A DNA stretch of 46,746 bases from Oscillospiraceae bacterium (lineage in GTDB: Bacteria; Bacillota; Clostridia; Oscillospirales; Oscillospiraceae), in NCBI GenBank assembly GCA_902768805.1, contig CACXMX010000005.1, positions 1 through 46,746 on the forward strand, in the 5' to 3' direction. Shown here one piece after another: positions 32,827 through 43,715 of the stretch (positions are counted from its first letter, which is position 1; each line of letters starts with the position of its first letter). Under the pieces are notes generated by a model. The model ran no database searches and was not told where the DNA came from. It saw only the letters and a program-made list of their open reading frames with translations. The translations under genes and the position numbers were made by a program.

Positions 32827-34104
32827 ATGAAAAGTACGCTCAGAAATGTCTTTCACTCCCCGCGCTTCCTGGTAGGGTTCATCATTTTTTCGATCATCCT
32901 TCTCACCGTGCTGATCTATCCCTACTTTATCCCCCGCGATCCGCTCCAGAGCCTGGGCAAGGGGTTCCTCTCTCCCGGCACCTACGTCTCGGTCTACGAC
33001 GCGAACAACACGGATCCCTACCGCGTGGAGCTGCCCGAGGCGGACGCCAAGCGGCTGGAGGCCTCCCTGCCCGCGTCGGACCGGGTCACCATGATCGAGT
33101 TCCTCACGGCCAAGAACGAGGCTAAGGGCGATGTGGACCTCACCGGCATCGACGTCTCCGATGAAAACCTGGATGCGCTCATCGAGCTCTGGAGATCCAA
33201 CTATGACGAGCAGGATGTGCGCAAGTCCAAGTATCCCGGCTTTTCCACCATGGCGCAGCGCAACGGGCTCAAACGGCTGGACCGCAAGATCAACGGCTCC
33301 TCCGCTGGCCTCGTGATGACCGTTACCCGCGGCGAGGGCGAAGACGCCGTCACCACCACGGTCAACGGTTCCGACTACGTGAAGGTCAGCGAGGTGTCCA
33401 ACGCCATCACGCTGCCTTTGGGCACCGACAACTTCGGCCGCGACACCCTCACAGAGCTGGTCAAGGCTACCGGCGTATCGCTGATCATCGGCCTGATTGC
33501 CGGCACGGTGGCCACGCTGCTGGGGCTGACGGTGGGCCTGCTGGCGGGCTACGTGGGCGGCTGGCTGGACGACACCCTGATGTTCATCGCCAACCTGTTC
33601 ACGGTGATCCCCGGCTTCGTGCTGCTGATCCTGATCTATTTCTCCATAGGACAGGCGGCCCGCGGCATAACGACCTGCGCGCTGGTCATAGGCTGTACCA
33701 GCTGGGTGTGGACAGCCCGTAGCGTCCGCTCCCAGGTCATCTCCCTGCGCAACCGTGACCACGTGAACCTCTCCAAGCTCTCGGGTCACAGCCTGTTCCG
33801 CATCATCACCACCGATATCCTGCCCTACATCGCTTCCTACGTAGTGATGGCGTTCATCCTTCAGGTCTCCTCCGGCATCCTGGCCGAGGCGCAGCTGTCC
33901 CTGTTGGGTCTGGGACCGCGCACCACCGAGCTGCCCACTCTGGGCCTGATGATGAACTGGGCCAAGCTCTTCGGCGCCTATACCTCCAGCAACGCCTGGT
34001 GGGCCTACTTCCCGGTGATCCTGGTCATCGCGCTGATCTCCTTCAGCCTGAACCTGATGAACACGGGTCTGGACCAGGTGTTCAACCCGACCCTGCGTGA
34101 TTGA
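32827..34104 (+). CDS. ABC transporter permease, OppC/DppC type, with large extracytoplasmic insertion
   Basis: A 425-residue permease, about 125 residues longer than usual OppC. The first helix (15-35) is followed by about 150 residues (45-196) of polar sequence before [15 protein letters not shown], which in other OppC proteins comes much sooner. The insert should face outside and might contact the binding protein or sugar. The remaining five helices and the docking loop [19 protein letters not shown] are standard. ATG at 32827 after AGGAGGGG. Confidence 0.92.
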   Translation: MKSTLRNVFHSPRFLVGFIIFSIILLTVLIYPYFIPRDPLQSLGKGFLSPGTYVSVYDANNTDPYRVELPEADAKRLEASLPASDRVTMIEFLTAKNEAKGDVDLTGIDVSDENLDALIELWRSNYDEQDVRKSKYPGFSTMAQRNGLKRLDRKINGSSAGLVMTVTRGEGEDAVTTTVNGSDYVKVSEVSNAITLPLGTDNFGRDTLTELVKATGVSLIIGLIAGTVATLLGLTVGLLAGYVGGWLDDTLMFIANLFTVIPGFVLLILIYFSIGQAARGITTCALVIGCTSWVWTARSVRSQVISLRNRDHVNLSKLSGHSLFRIITTDILPYIASYVVMAFILQVSSGILAEAQLSLLGLGPRTTELPTLGLMMNWAKLFGAYTSSNAWWAYFPVILVIALISFSLNLMNTGLDQVFNPTLRD

Positions 34105-34118
34105 GGAGGTGCGTGAAT

Positions 34119-35129
34119 ATGGCTAAGAAGATTCTTGAGGTCCATCAGCTGACCACCAAATACATCACGCGCCAGGGCGAGGACGTCTACAGCGTGGACC
34201 ACGTCTCCCTGGATATCGAAGAAGGCAAGAGCCTGGGCATCGCCGGCGAGTCCGGCTGCGGCAAGTCCACCCTGGCCCTGAGCCTGATGGGCTATTACTT
34301 CGCCCCTCTGCACTACACCAGCGGCGAGATCATCGTCGACGGCAAGAATATCTCCGGCCTGGACCCCGATACCGTGCGCAAGACCGTGCTCGGCAGCGAG
34401 ATCGCCTACATTCCCCAGGCGGCCATGAACGCGATGAACCCCACCCGCAAGGTCGGGAAGTTCATCGAGGACGTGATGCAGGCCCACGAGATCAAAATGA
34501 CAAAAAAGGAGATCCGCGATATGGCCGAGGAGCGCTTCGCTCTGCTGGGCCTGCCCACGGAAGCGCTGGACAAGCACTCCGTGGAGCTCTCCGGCGGCAT
34601 GCGTCAGCGCGTGGTCATCGCCATCTCCACGATCCTCAACCCCAAGGTCCTGATCGCCGACGAGCCCTCCAGCGCTCTGGACGTCACCAGCCAGAAGATG
34701 GTCATCAAGATGATGAAGGACATGATGGCGAAAGGTCTGGTCAAGAGCATGATCTTCATCACCCATGAGCTTCCTCTGCTCTACAACGTCACCGACGACA
34801 TCATGGTCATGTACGCCGGCCAGATCGTGGAGCGCGGCTCCGCCCATGAGATGGTGTTCGACCCGATCCACCCCTATTCCCGCGGCCTGATGCGATCCAT
34901 CCTGGTGCCCGAGGAAGGCACCCGCGACGTGAAGCTCACGGCCATCCCCGGTACGCCGCCGAACCTGAAGCACCCGCCCGCCGGATGCCGGTTCGCCGAC
35001 CGCTGCCGCTACGCCACGCCGGCCTGCAAGGTCGTCGCGCCGCCTCTGCTGGACATCGGCGGCGGCCGGACCTATCGCTGCAGTTTCAGCGTTGACCAGC
35101 TCAGGGAGGTGTACCAGAATGAAGACTGA
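34119..35129 (+). CDS. ABC transporter ATP-binding protein, OppD/DppD type
   Basis: A 336-residue ATPase. Walker [10 protein letters not shown] (43-51), signature LSGGMRQR, Walker [13 protein letters not shown] and H-loop FITHELPLL are intact. The C-terminal oligo_HPY region has [15 protein letters not shown] and a further Cys, resembling the Fe-S cluster site known in DppD/OppD-type ATPases. ATG 34119 is chosen because GGAGG precedes it; a frame extends 18 bases upstream into the permease stop. Overlaps the next gene by 11 bases. Confidence 0.93.
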   Translation: MAKKILEVHQLTTKYITRQGEDVYSVDHVSLDIEEGKSLGIAGESGCGKSTLALSLMGYYFAPLHYTSGEIIVDGKNISGLDPDTVRKTVLGSEIAYIPQAAMNAMNPTRKVGKFIEDVMQAHEIKMTKKEIRDMAEERFALLGLPTEALDKHSVELSGGMRQRVVIAISTILNPKVLIADEPSSALDVTSQKMVIKMMKDMMAKGLVKSMIFITHELPLLYNVTDDIMVMYAGQIVERGSAHEMVFDPIHPYSRGLMRSILVPEEGTRDVKLTAIPGTPPNLKHPPAGCRFADRCRYATPACKVVAPPLLDIGGGRTYRCSFSVDQLREVYQNED

Positions 35130-36024
35130 GGAAATCGCCGTCGCGCGCGAGGATACCCGCGAGAGCGTCACCTTCGGCGCGGACCGCAACAAGGACTTCT
35201 CCAAGGAGCCGCTGTGCCTGTCCGGCCGCGGTGTGACCCGCGTGTTCCACACCGGCAAAACCACCACCGTGGCCGTGGACCATGTGGACTTCGACTTCCA
35301 CCACGGCGAGCTGATCTCCATCGTGGGCGAGTCCGGCTCGGGCAAGACGACTCTGTCGAAAATGCTGCTGGGCCTTCTCGAACCCACCGAAGGGCAGATC
35401 TTTTTCCACGGCCAGCCTCGCGACATCTCCACCAACGCGAAGAAAAAGGAATACTGGAAGGGGATCCAGGCCATATTCCAGGACCCGTTCTCCAGCTACA
35501 ACGTCTTCCATAAGATCGACTCGGTCCTGCTCGACTGCATCAACATGCGCGGCGGCAAAAGCCTGCCCCGCGAAAAAAAGGTAGAGATGATGACCGAGGC
35601 CTGCTCCTTCGTGAACCTGAAGTTCGCCGAGCTGACCAACAAGTACCCCTTCGAGCTCTCCGGCGGCCAGATGCAGCGGCTGATGATCGCGCGTATCTTC
35701 CTGCTCAAGCCGGATATCCTGCTGGCCGACGAGCCCACCAGCATGATCGACGCCTGCTCCCGCGCCACGATCCTCGACATGCTGCTGAACCTGCGCAATG
35801 AGACCGGCATGACCGTTATCTTCATCACCCACGACATCGGTCTGGCGTACTACATCTCCGACTCCGTATACATCATGGAGCACGGCAAATTCGTCGAGTC
35901 CGGAAAGGCAGACAAGGTCATCTTGGAGCCACAGGCGCCGTATACCAAACGCCTGATCAGCGACGTGCCCAAGATCCACGAACCCTGGGATCTCTCCACG
36001 GTGGATCTCACCGCGGGCAATTGA
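35119..36024 (+). CDS. ABC transporter ATP-binding protein, OppF/DppF type
   Basis: A 301-residue ATPase. [29 protein letters not shown] and [10 protein letters not shown] are Walker A, signature, Walker B with D-loop and switch His. The D-loop SMID replaces the common SALD. The first 35 residues are an extra polar stretch, and the Cys-rich tail of OppD/F proteins is missing, so only the partner carries the possible cluster. ATG 35119 behind AGGGAGG; start overlaps the previous stop, giving coupling. Confidence 0.92.
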   Translation: MKTEEIAVAREDTRESVTFGADRNKDFSKEPLCLSGRGVTRVFHTGKTTTVAVDHVDFDFHHGELISIVGESGSGKTTLSKMLLGLLEPTEGQIFFHGQPRDISTNAKKKEYWKGIQAIFQDPFSSYNVFHKIDSVLLDCINMRGGKSLPREKKVEMMTEACSFVNLKFAELTNKYPFELSGGQMQRLMIARIFLLKPDILLADEPTSMIDACSRATILDMLLNLRNETGMTVIFITHDIGLAYYISDSVYIMEHGKFVESGKADKVILEPQAPYTKRLISDVPKIHEPWDLSTVDLTAGN

Positions 36025-36030
36025 TACTCT

Positions 36031-36062
36031 CGGCCGGCAGGCCGCTTCGGCCCTGCCGGCCG
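36031..36062 (+). other. Intercistronic stem-loop between transporter and hydrolase genes
   Basis: CGGCCGGCAG (36031-36040) pairs with CTGCCGGCCG (36053-36062). No T-run follows, so the downstream genes should still be transcribed. Confidence 0.7.
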
Positions 36063-36087
36063 TCCGTATGAAAGAAAGGTTGATTCA

Positions 36088-38355
36088 ATGGACAAAGCGA
36101 AGATCCGCGAACTCATTGCCCAAATGACTCTGGAGGAAAAGGCCGGGCTCTGCTCCGGCGCGGATTTCTGGCACACCAAGGCCGTGGAGCGGCTGGGTGT
36201 GCCCGCTTCCATGGTGAGCGACGGTCCCCACGGACTGCGCAAGCAGGATCAGGAAGCCGATCACCTGGGCGTGAACGACAGCATCAAGGCCGTATGCTTC
36301 CCCGCCGCCAGCGCCACCGCCGCCTCCTTTGACAAGGCGCTCATCGAGAAGATGGGCGAGGCCGTGGGCGACTCCTGTCAGCACGAGAAGCTCTCCGTGG
36401 TCCTGGGTCCTGCCGTGAACATCAAGCGCAGCCCCCTGTGCGGCCGCAATTTCGAGTACTTCTCCGAAGACCCCTACCTGACCGGGAAGATGGCCGCGGC
36501 CTTCATTCACGGCGTGCAGAGCAAAAACGTGGGCGTGAGCATCAAGCATTTCGCCGCGAACTCTCAGGAACACCGCCGCATGAGCTCCTCCTCCGACGCG
36601 GATGAGAGGACCCTGCGCGAGATCTATTTTCCCGGTTTCGAGATCCCGGTGAAGGAGGAGCAGCCCTGGACGGTCATGTGCTCCTACAACCGCGTCAACG
36701 GCGTGTTCGCCTCGGAGAATCACTGGCTTCTCACCGAGGTTTTGCGCGATGAGTGGGGCTTTGAGGGCTATGTGATGAGCGACTGGGGCGCCGTTTCCGA
36801 CCGCGTGAAGGGCGTGGAAGCGGGCCTCGACCTGGAGATGCCTTCCTCCGGCGGCTACAACGACCGCAAGATCGTTGAGGCTGTCCGCGCGGGAAAGCTG
36901 GATGAGAAATACGTGGACCTGGCGGTGGAGCGCATTCTCAACATCGTGTTCCGCTACACCGAGAACGCGAAGCCCGAGACTCCCTGGGACATGGAGGCCG
37001 ACCACCTGCTGGCCGCGGACATCGCCGCCGACTGCATGGTCCTGCTCAAGAACGAGGACGGCGTCCTTCCCCTGAGCAGAGAGGACGAGGTCGCCTTTAT
37101 CGGCGAGTTCGCCGCGAAACCCCGTTTCCAGGGCGGCGGAAGCTCGCACATCAACTGCTTCAAGACCACGAGCGCCCTGGAGGCGGCGGAAGGGCTTAAA
37201 GTCATCTATGCCCGAGGCTACAGCATCGAGACCGACGAGGCCACCGACGAAATGATCGCCGAGGCCGTGGCCGCCGCGAAAAAGGCGAAAACCGCCGTGG
37301 TGTTCGCGGGCCTGCCCGACGTGTATGAGTCCGAGGGCTACGACCGCTCCCACATGCGCATGCCCGAATGCCAGAACGCCCTGATCGAGGCTGTGGCCGC
37401 GGCCAACCCCAACACGGTCGTGGTGCTCCACAACGGCTCCCCGGTGGAAATGCCCTGGATCGGCTGCGTAAAAGGCGTGGTCGAGGCGTATCTGGGCGGC
37501 CAGGCCGTGGGCCTGGCGACGGTGCGGGTGCTTTACGGCGATGTGAACCCCTCCGGCAGACTGCCCGAGACCTTCCCCAAGAAGCTCTCCGACAACCCCA
37601 GCTACCTTTTCTATGGCGGCGAGGGCAATGTCACCGAATACCGCGAGGGAGTGTTCGTGGGCTACCGCTACTACGACAAAAAGGAAGCCGAGGTCCTGTT
37701 CCCCTTCGGCCACGGGCTGAGCTACACGAGCTTTGCCTTCAGCGATCTCAAACTTGACAAAACCGAGATGGACGACACCGACACCCTGAACGTGAGCGTC
37801 CGGGTGAAGAACACCGGCAGCCGCGCCGGAAAAACGGTGGTCCAGCTGTATGTGTGCGACAAGCAGAGCACGCCCATCCGCCCGATCCGGGAACTCAAGG
37901 GCTTTGAAAAGACGGCCCTGGAGCCCGGCGAGGAGAAGGAGGTCCGCTTCACTCTGGACAAGCGCGCCTTCGCCTACTGGAACACCGAAATCCACGACTG
38001 GCATGTGGAGACCGGGGAGTTCTTCATTGAGATCGGCGCGTCCTCCCGGGACATCATCCTGGCCGAGACAGTGACGGTGCGCTCCACCGTTGAGCTGCCC
38101 CGCCGCTATGACGAGAACAGCATTTTCATGGATCTTCTGGCCGACCCGAAGGCCAAAGAGAAGCTCCGGCCCATGCTGGAGGCCATGGCCAAAGCCTTTG
38201 CCCCGTCGGACAACGCCGGCGAGGCGGCGCAGGAGGCCATCAGCGAAGAGATGAACGCCGCCATGCTCAACTACATGCCGCTGCGCTCCATGGTCAGCTT
38301 CGGAAGCGCCACCGGCGAGCAGATCGAGCAGATCATCGCGGAGCTGAACCGATAG
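36088..38355 (+). CDS. Glycoside hydrolase family 3 beta-glucosidase
   Basis: A 755-residue cytosolic enzyme (no signal peptide) that releases glucose from beta-linked oligosaccharides. The TIM-barrel domain has SDGPHGLRKQ, GRNFEYFSEDPYLTGKMA, SIKHFAANSQE and the nucleophile Asp232 in VMSDWGAV. The second sandwich domain holds the acid/base in the region KNEDGVLPLSRE to GYDRSHMRMPE, and a fibronectin-III-like domain lies near 580-670. A C-terminal extra helix-rich part (670-755) may oligomerise. First hydrolase after the transporter, with a weak GAAAGG binding site. Confidence 0.93.
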   Translation: MDKAKIRELIAQMTLEEKAGLCSGADFWHTKAVERLGVPASMVSDGPHGLRKQDQEADHLGVNDSIKAVCFPAASATAASFDKALIEKMGEAVGDSCQHEKLSVVLGPAVNIKRSPLCGRNFEYFSEDPYLTGKMAAAFIHGVQSKNVGVSIKHFAANSQEHRRMSSSSDADERTLREIYFPGFEIPVKEEQPWTVMCSYNRVNGVFASENHWLLTEVLRDEWGFEGYVMSDWGAVSDRVKGVEAGLDLEMPSSGGYNDRKIVEAVRAGKLDEKYVDLAVERILNIVFRYTENAKPETPWDMEADHLLAADIAADCMVLLKNEDGVLPLSREDEVAFIGEFAAKPRFQGGGSSHINCFKTTSALEAAEGLKVIYARGYSIETDEATDEMIAEAVAAAKKAKTAVVFAGLPDVYESEGYDRSHMRMPECQNALIEAVAAANPNTVVVLHNGSPVEMPWIGCVKGVVEAYLGGQAVGLATVRVLYGDVNPSGRLPETFPKKLSDNPSYLFYGGEGNVTEYREGVFVGYRYYDKKEAEVLFPFGHGLSYTSFAFSDLKLDKTEMDDTDTLNVSVRVKNTGSRAGKTVVQLYVCDKQSTPIRPIRELKGFEKTALEPGEEKEVRFTLDKRAFAYWNTEIHDWHVETGEFFIEIGASSRDIILAETVTVRSTVELPRRYDENSIFMDLLADPKAKEKLRPMLEAMAKAFAPSDNAGEAAQEAISEEMNAAMLNYMPLRSMVSFGSATGEQIEQIIAELNR

Positions 38356-38371
38356 ACCCACGCAAACGAAC

Positions 38372-38396
38372 GGGCCGCCGCCTTCGGTGGCGGCCC
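38372..38396 (+). other. Intercistronic stem-loop between GH3 and GH1 genes
   Basis: An 11-pair stem (38372-38382 with 38386-38396, one G-U) with a TTC(G) loop, without T-run. Third element of its kind in the locus. Confidence 0.7.
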
Positions 38397-38429
38397 TAAC
38401 TTTGTCAACAACACTTCCGAACAGGATAA

Positions 38430-39791
<1,362 letters not shown>

Positions 39792-39812
39792 ATACAGCAG
39801 AGGAGGGTCACC

Positions 39813-42248
39813 ATGAAGTTCGGCTATTTTGACGACGAGCGCTCCGAGTACGTGATCACCACGCCGCGCACGCCCCTGCCGTGGATCAACTATCTGGGCA
39901 GCGAGGACCTGTTCGCCCTGTGCTCCAATACCGCAGGCGGCTACAGCTTCTACCGCGACGCCCGTTTGCGCCGCATCACCCGCTACCGCTACAACAACAG
40001 CCCGCTCGATTCCGACGGATTCCACGTGTATATCCGCGACGGGGACACGGTGTGGAACCCGGGCTGGCAGCCGGTGCAGACGGAACCGGACTTTTACCGC
40101 TGCCGCCACGGTCTGGGGTATACGGTGATCGAGGGGAAGAAAAACGGCGTCGCCGTCCGGCAGGAACTGTTTGTGCCCAAGGGGGACAACTGCCTGCTGA
40201 TGCGTGTGCGCGTCAGCAACGAGAGCTCCGGCGAAAAGGCCCTCAAGGTGTTTCCGTATGTGGAGTTCTGTCTCTGGGACGCCATGGACGATTCCTCCAA
40301 CTTCCAGCGCAACTTCTCCACCGGTGAGGTCGAGATCGACGGGGCGGCGATCTATCACAAAACCGAGTACCGCGAGCGCCGCGATCACTACGCCGTGTTC
40401 TGGGCCGACCGGCAGCCGGACGGCTTCGATACGTCCCGCGAGGCCTTTATGGGCGTGTACGGAGGCCCCGCGAGACCCGAAGCGGTGTTTTCCGGCGGAT
40501 GCACCGGCAGCGTGGCCCACGGCTGGCAGCCCGTAGCCGCCCAGCAGTTCGACCTGACGCTGGCCCCCGGCGCCGCCGAGGAGCTGATCTTCGGCCTGGG
40601 ATACATCGAAAACCCGCAGGAGGAGAAGTGGGAAGCCCTCGGCGTGATCAACAAGACCCGAGCCAAAGCCATGATGGCCCGCTATGCCGACAGCGCGGCC
40701 TTCGACGCGGCGCTGCGCACTCTCTCCGAGCACTGGAAGGGGCTGCTGAGCTCCTATCGGGCGTGCACCGGCGACGAGAAGCTCGACCGCATGGTCAACG
40801 TGTGGAACCAGTACCAGTGCATGGTCACCTTCAACATGAGCCGCTCGGCCAGCTATTATGAGAGCGGCATGGGCCGCGGCATGGGCTTTCGCGACTCCTG
40901 CCAGGATCTGCTGGGCTTCGTGCACATGATCCCCGAGCGGGCGCGGGAGCGCATCCTGGACATCGCGGCCACCCAGTTCCCCGACGGCAGCGCCTATCAC
41001 CAGTACCAGCCTCTGACCAAAAAGGGCAACCTGGATGTGGGCAGCGGCTTCAACGATGATCCCCTCTGGCTGATCGCGGGCACCTGCGCCTACATCGCCG
41101 AGACGGGCGATTTCGGCATCCTGGACGAGCCGGTGCCCTTTGACAACGACGAGAGCCTTGCCGAGCCTCTTCTGGAGCATCTGCGGCGCAGCTTCAACTA
41201 CACGCGCACCCATCTGGGCCCCCACGGCCTGCCGCTGATCGGGCGGGCGGACTGGAACGACTGCCTGAACCTGAACTGCTTCTCGGAGCACCCCGGCGAG
41301 AGCTTTCAGATCACCGGCCCCAGCGAGGGCCCCGTGGCCGAGAGCGTGTTCATCGCGGGCATGTTCGTAAAATACGGCTCGGCCTGGGCACGGCTGTGCC
41401 GCGCGCTGGGCCGGGAGGAAGAGGCCGCCGACGCGGAGCGCTCCGTGGAGAAAATGACCGCCGTCACCCTGGACGCGGGCTGGGACGGCGAGTGGTTCCG
41501 CCGCGCCTACGACGCCTACGGCCATGTGGTCGGCGGGAAGGAGTGCGAGGAAGGACAGATCTTCATCGAGCCCCAGGGCATGTGCGTCATGGCCGGCATC
41601 GGGAAGGAAGACGGACGCGCCGAGCTGGCGCTCAAAAGCGTCCGGGAGCGGCTGGACACCGAATACGGCATCGTGCTGCAGCAGCCGCCCTACAGGCGCT
41701 ATCACCTGGAGCTGGGCGAGATCAGCAGCTATCCGCCCGGATACAAGGAGAACGCGGGCATCTTCTGCCACAACAACCCCTGGATCGTCTGCGCGGAGGC
41801 GGAGCTGGGCCACGGCGACCGCGCCTTTGAGGTCTACCGCCGCACCTGCCCGGCCTATATCGAGGACATCAGCGAGATCCACCGCACCGAGCCCTATGTC
41901 TACAGCCAGATGGTGGCCGGCAAGGACGCGCCGACCTTCGGCGAGGCGAAAAACAGCTGGCTCACCGGCACGGCGGCCTGGACCTTCGTGAGCGTCTCTC
42001 AGGCGATCCTGGGCATCAAGCCCGAGCTGGAGGGGCTGCGGATCGATCCGTGCGTCCCGTCGGACCTGAAGAGCTTCACCGTCATCCGGCGCTGGCGCGG
42101 GGCGGACTACGTCATCACCGTGTCCGATCCCGAGGGCCGGCAGAAGGGCGTCCGCGAGCTCATCGTCGACGGCGAGCGCCTGGAGGGCAGCGTGATCCCC
42201 GCCCGGCCGGAGGGCAGCGTCGTGAAGGTCACGGCGGTGCTCGGCTGA
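39813..42248 (+). CDS. Cellobiose phosphorylase (GH94)
   Basis: An 811-residue enzyme that splits cellobiose with phosphate into alpha-glucose 1-phosphate and glucose, saving one [60 protein letters not shown] and [17 protein letters not shown] are nearly as in known clostridial cellobiose phosphorylases; Asp483 in DWNDC is the general acid. [20 protein letters not shown] and [13 protein letters not shown] form the phosphate/sugar pocket. The close match favours cellobiose over cellodextrin or laminaribiose. GGAGGG precedes the ATG. Confidence 0.94.
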   Translation: MKFGYFDDERSEYVITTPRTPLPWINYLGSEDLFALCSNTAGGYSFYRDARLRRITRYRYNNSPLDSDGFHVYIRDGDTVWNPGWQPVQTEPDFYRCRHGLGYTVIEGKKNGVAVRQELFVPKGDNCLLMRVRVSNESSGEKALKVFPYVEFCLWDAMDDSSNFQRNFSTGEVEIDGAAIYHKTEYRERRDHYAVFWADRQPDGFDTSREAFMGVYGGPARPEAVFSGGCTGSVAHGWQPVAAQQFDLTLAPGAAEELIFGLGYIENPQEEKWEALGVINKTRAKAMMARYADSAAFDAALRTLSEHWKGLLSSYRACTGDEKLDRMVNVWNQYQCMVTFNMSRSASYYESGMGRGMGFRDSCQDLLGFVHMIPERARERILDIAATQFPDGSAYHQYQPLTKKGNLDVGSGFNDDPLWLIAGTCAYIAETGDFGILDEPVPFDNDESLAEPLLEHLRRSFNYTRTHLGPHGLPLIGRADWNDCLNLNCFSEHPGESFQITGPSEGPVAESVFIAGMFVKYGSAWARLCRALGREEEAADAERSVEKMTAVTLDAGWDGEWFRRAYDAYGHVVGGKECEEGQIFIEPQGMCVMAGIGKEDGRAELALKSVRERLDTEYGIVLQQPPYRRYHLELGEISSYPPGYKENAGIFCHNNPWIVCAEAELGHGDRAFEVYRRTCPAYIEDISEIHRTEPYVYSQMVAGKDAPTFGEAKNSWLTGTAAWTFVSVSQAILGIKPELEGLRIDPCVPSDLKSFTVIRRWRGADYVITVSDPEGRQKGVRELIVDGERLEGSVIPARPEGSVVKVTAVLG

Positions 42249-42275
42249 TTTAATTATGTAAACTTGTGAGGACAT

Positions 42276-43673
42276 ATGGATAATCGTACACTCCCGTCCG
42301 GCGTGGACAGCAAAGCGATATACCGGCGCATAGGCAGGCTCACCTGGCCCATCGTGCTGCAGAACCTGCTCAGCGCGGCGGTGACCAGCGCGGACGTGGT
42401 CATGCTCAACTTTGTGGGACAGGCGCACATCAGCGCGGTCTCTCTGGCCGCGCAGTACGCCAGCGTGCTGTTCATGATCTTCTACGGACTGGGCACCGGC
42501 GTCACCATGCTGGCCACACAGTACTACGGCAAGGGCGACATGCGCGCCGTGGAGGTGGTGGAGGGCATCGCGCTGCGCTTCTCCCTGGGCGTGGCGGCGC
42601 TGTTCGCCCTCGGCGCGGCCTTCTTCCCCACGGGGATGATGCGCGTGTTCACCCACGACGCGGAGCTGGTCGCGATCGGAGCGGAATACCTGCGGTGGAT
42701 CTCCGTGGCCTATCTGTGCTGGGGCGTGATAGAGATCTATCTGGCCACGCTGCGCAGCGTGGGACGGGTGGCTGTGGCTACGGCGCTCAACACCGTCGCT
42801 TTCACCTCAAATGTCTTTCTGAACGCCGTGTTCATTTTCGGCCTGTTCGGGGCCCCGAAGATGGGGGCTCCCGGCGTGGCCCTGGCCACCTCGCTGAGCC
42901 GGCTGATCGAGCTGGCGCTGGTGCTGATCGTCTCTCACCGCAGCGCGGACGTGAAGATCCGGCCGCGTACTCTGTTTTTGTCGAACAAACTGCTGCTGCG
43001 GGACTTTTTCAAAATGGCCCTGCCCGCCCTGATCAACGACGTGAGCTGGAGCGTGGCCTACTCAATGTATTCCGTCATCATCGGGCAGTTCCTGGGCACG
43101 GATATGGTGGCGGCCAACTCCTTCGTCCATCAGATCCACAGCTTCGGCACTGTGCTGTGCTTCAGTGTGGCCAGCGCCGGAGGCATCATGCTCGGGCAGC
43201 TCATCGGGGAGGGCCGCATGGAGGAAGCCGACCGCGGCGCCTCGGCGGTGATGCGCCTTACGGTGCTCTCCGGGGCGCTGGGCGGCGTGCTGATCCTGGC
43301 CGCCGTTCCGTTCGTGCTGGATTTCGCCAATCTGACAGCAACGGGCCTTGGCTATCTGCGCGTGATGATGTACATCAACAGCTACTATGTCATGGGCGCG
43401 GCCGTGAACACCACGCTGATCGCCGGGGTGTTCCGCGCCGGCGGCGACAGCCGCTTCGGCATGATCTGCGACACCATCGACATGTGGTGCTATGCCGTGC
43501 CGCTGGGCTTCTTTGCCGCCGCGGTGCTGAAGCTTCCCCCGCTGTGGGTCTACTTCCTGCTGTGCACCGACGAATTCGTAAAGTGGCCCTGGGTGCTCAA
43601 ACACTATAAGAGCAAAAAATGGCTCAAGAACATCACCCGCGACGACCTGTTCGCCGAAGAAGCGGCGACCTGA
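42276..43673 (+). CDS. MATE-family efflux transporter
   Basis: A 465-residue membrane protein with twelve hydrophobic segments in two MatE halves. LTWPIVLQNLLSAAVTSADVVMLNFVG opens the first half and FKMALPALINDVSWSVAYSMY the second. MATE proteins export cationic drugs or metabolites with Na+ or H+. Here it lies inside a sugar operon, 27 bases after the phosphorylase gene, so it may release a product or imported toxin such as a plant aglycone. The substrate is unknown. Confidence 0.91.
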   Translation: MDNRTLPSGVDSKAIYRRIGRLTWPIVLQNLLSAAVTSADVVMLNFVGQAHISAVSLAAQYASVLFMIFYGLGTGVTMLATQYYGKGDMRAVEVVEGIALRFSLGVAALFALGAAFFPTGMMRVFTHDAELVAIGAEYLRWISVAYLCWGVIEIYLATLRSVGRVAVATALNTVAFTSNVFLNAVFIFGLFGAPKMGAPGVALATSLSRLIELALVLIVSHRSADVKIRPRTLFLSNKLLLRDFFKMALPALINDVSWSVAYSMYSVIIGQFLGTDMVAANSFVHQIHSFGTVLCFSVASAGGIMLGQLIGEGRMEEADRGASAVMRLTVLSGALGGVLILAAVPFVLDFANLTATGLGYLRVMMYINSYYVMGAAVNTTLIAGVFRAGGDSRFGMICDTIDMWCYAVPLGFFAAAVLKLPPLWVYFLLCTDEFVKWPWVLKHYKSKKWLKNITRDDLFAEEAAT

Positions 43674-43715
43674 GCGCATACAAACACGACAAAGCCATAC
43701 ATTAGGAGGAAGTAC

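Noticed and set aside
29911..33789. Antisense open frame of 1292 codons opposite binding protein and permeases
   Set aside because: Same mirror effect of codon bias; no ribosome binding site and no recognisable domain.
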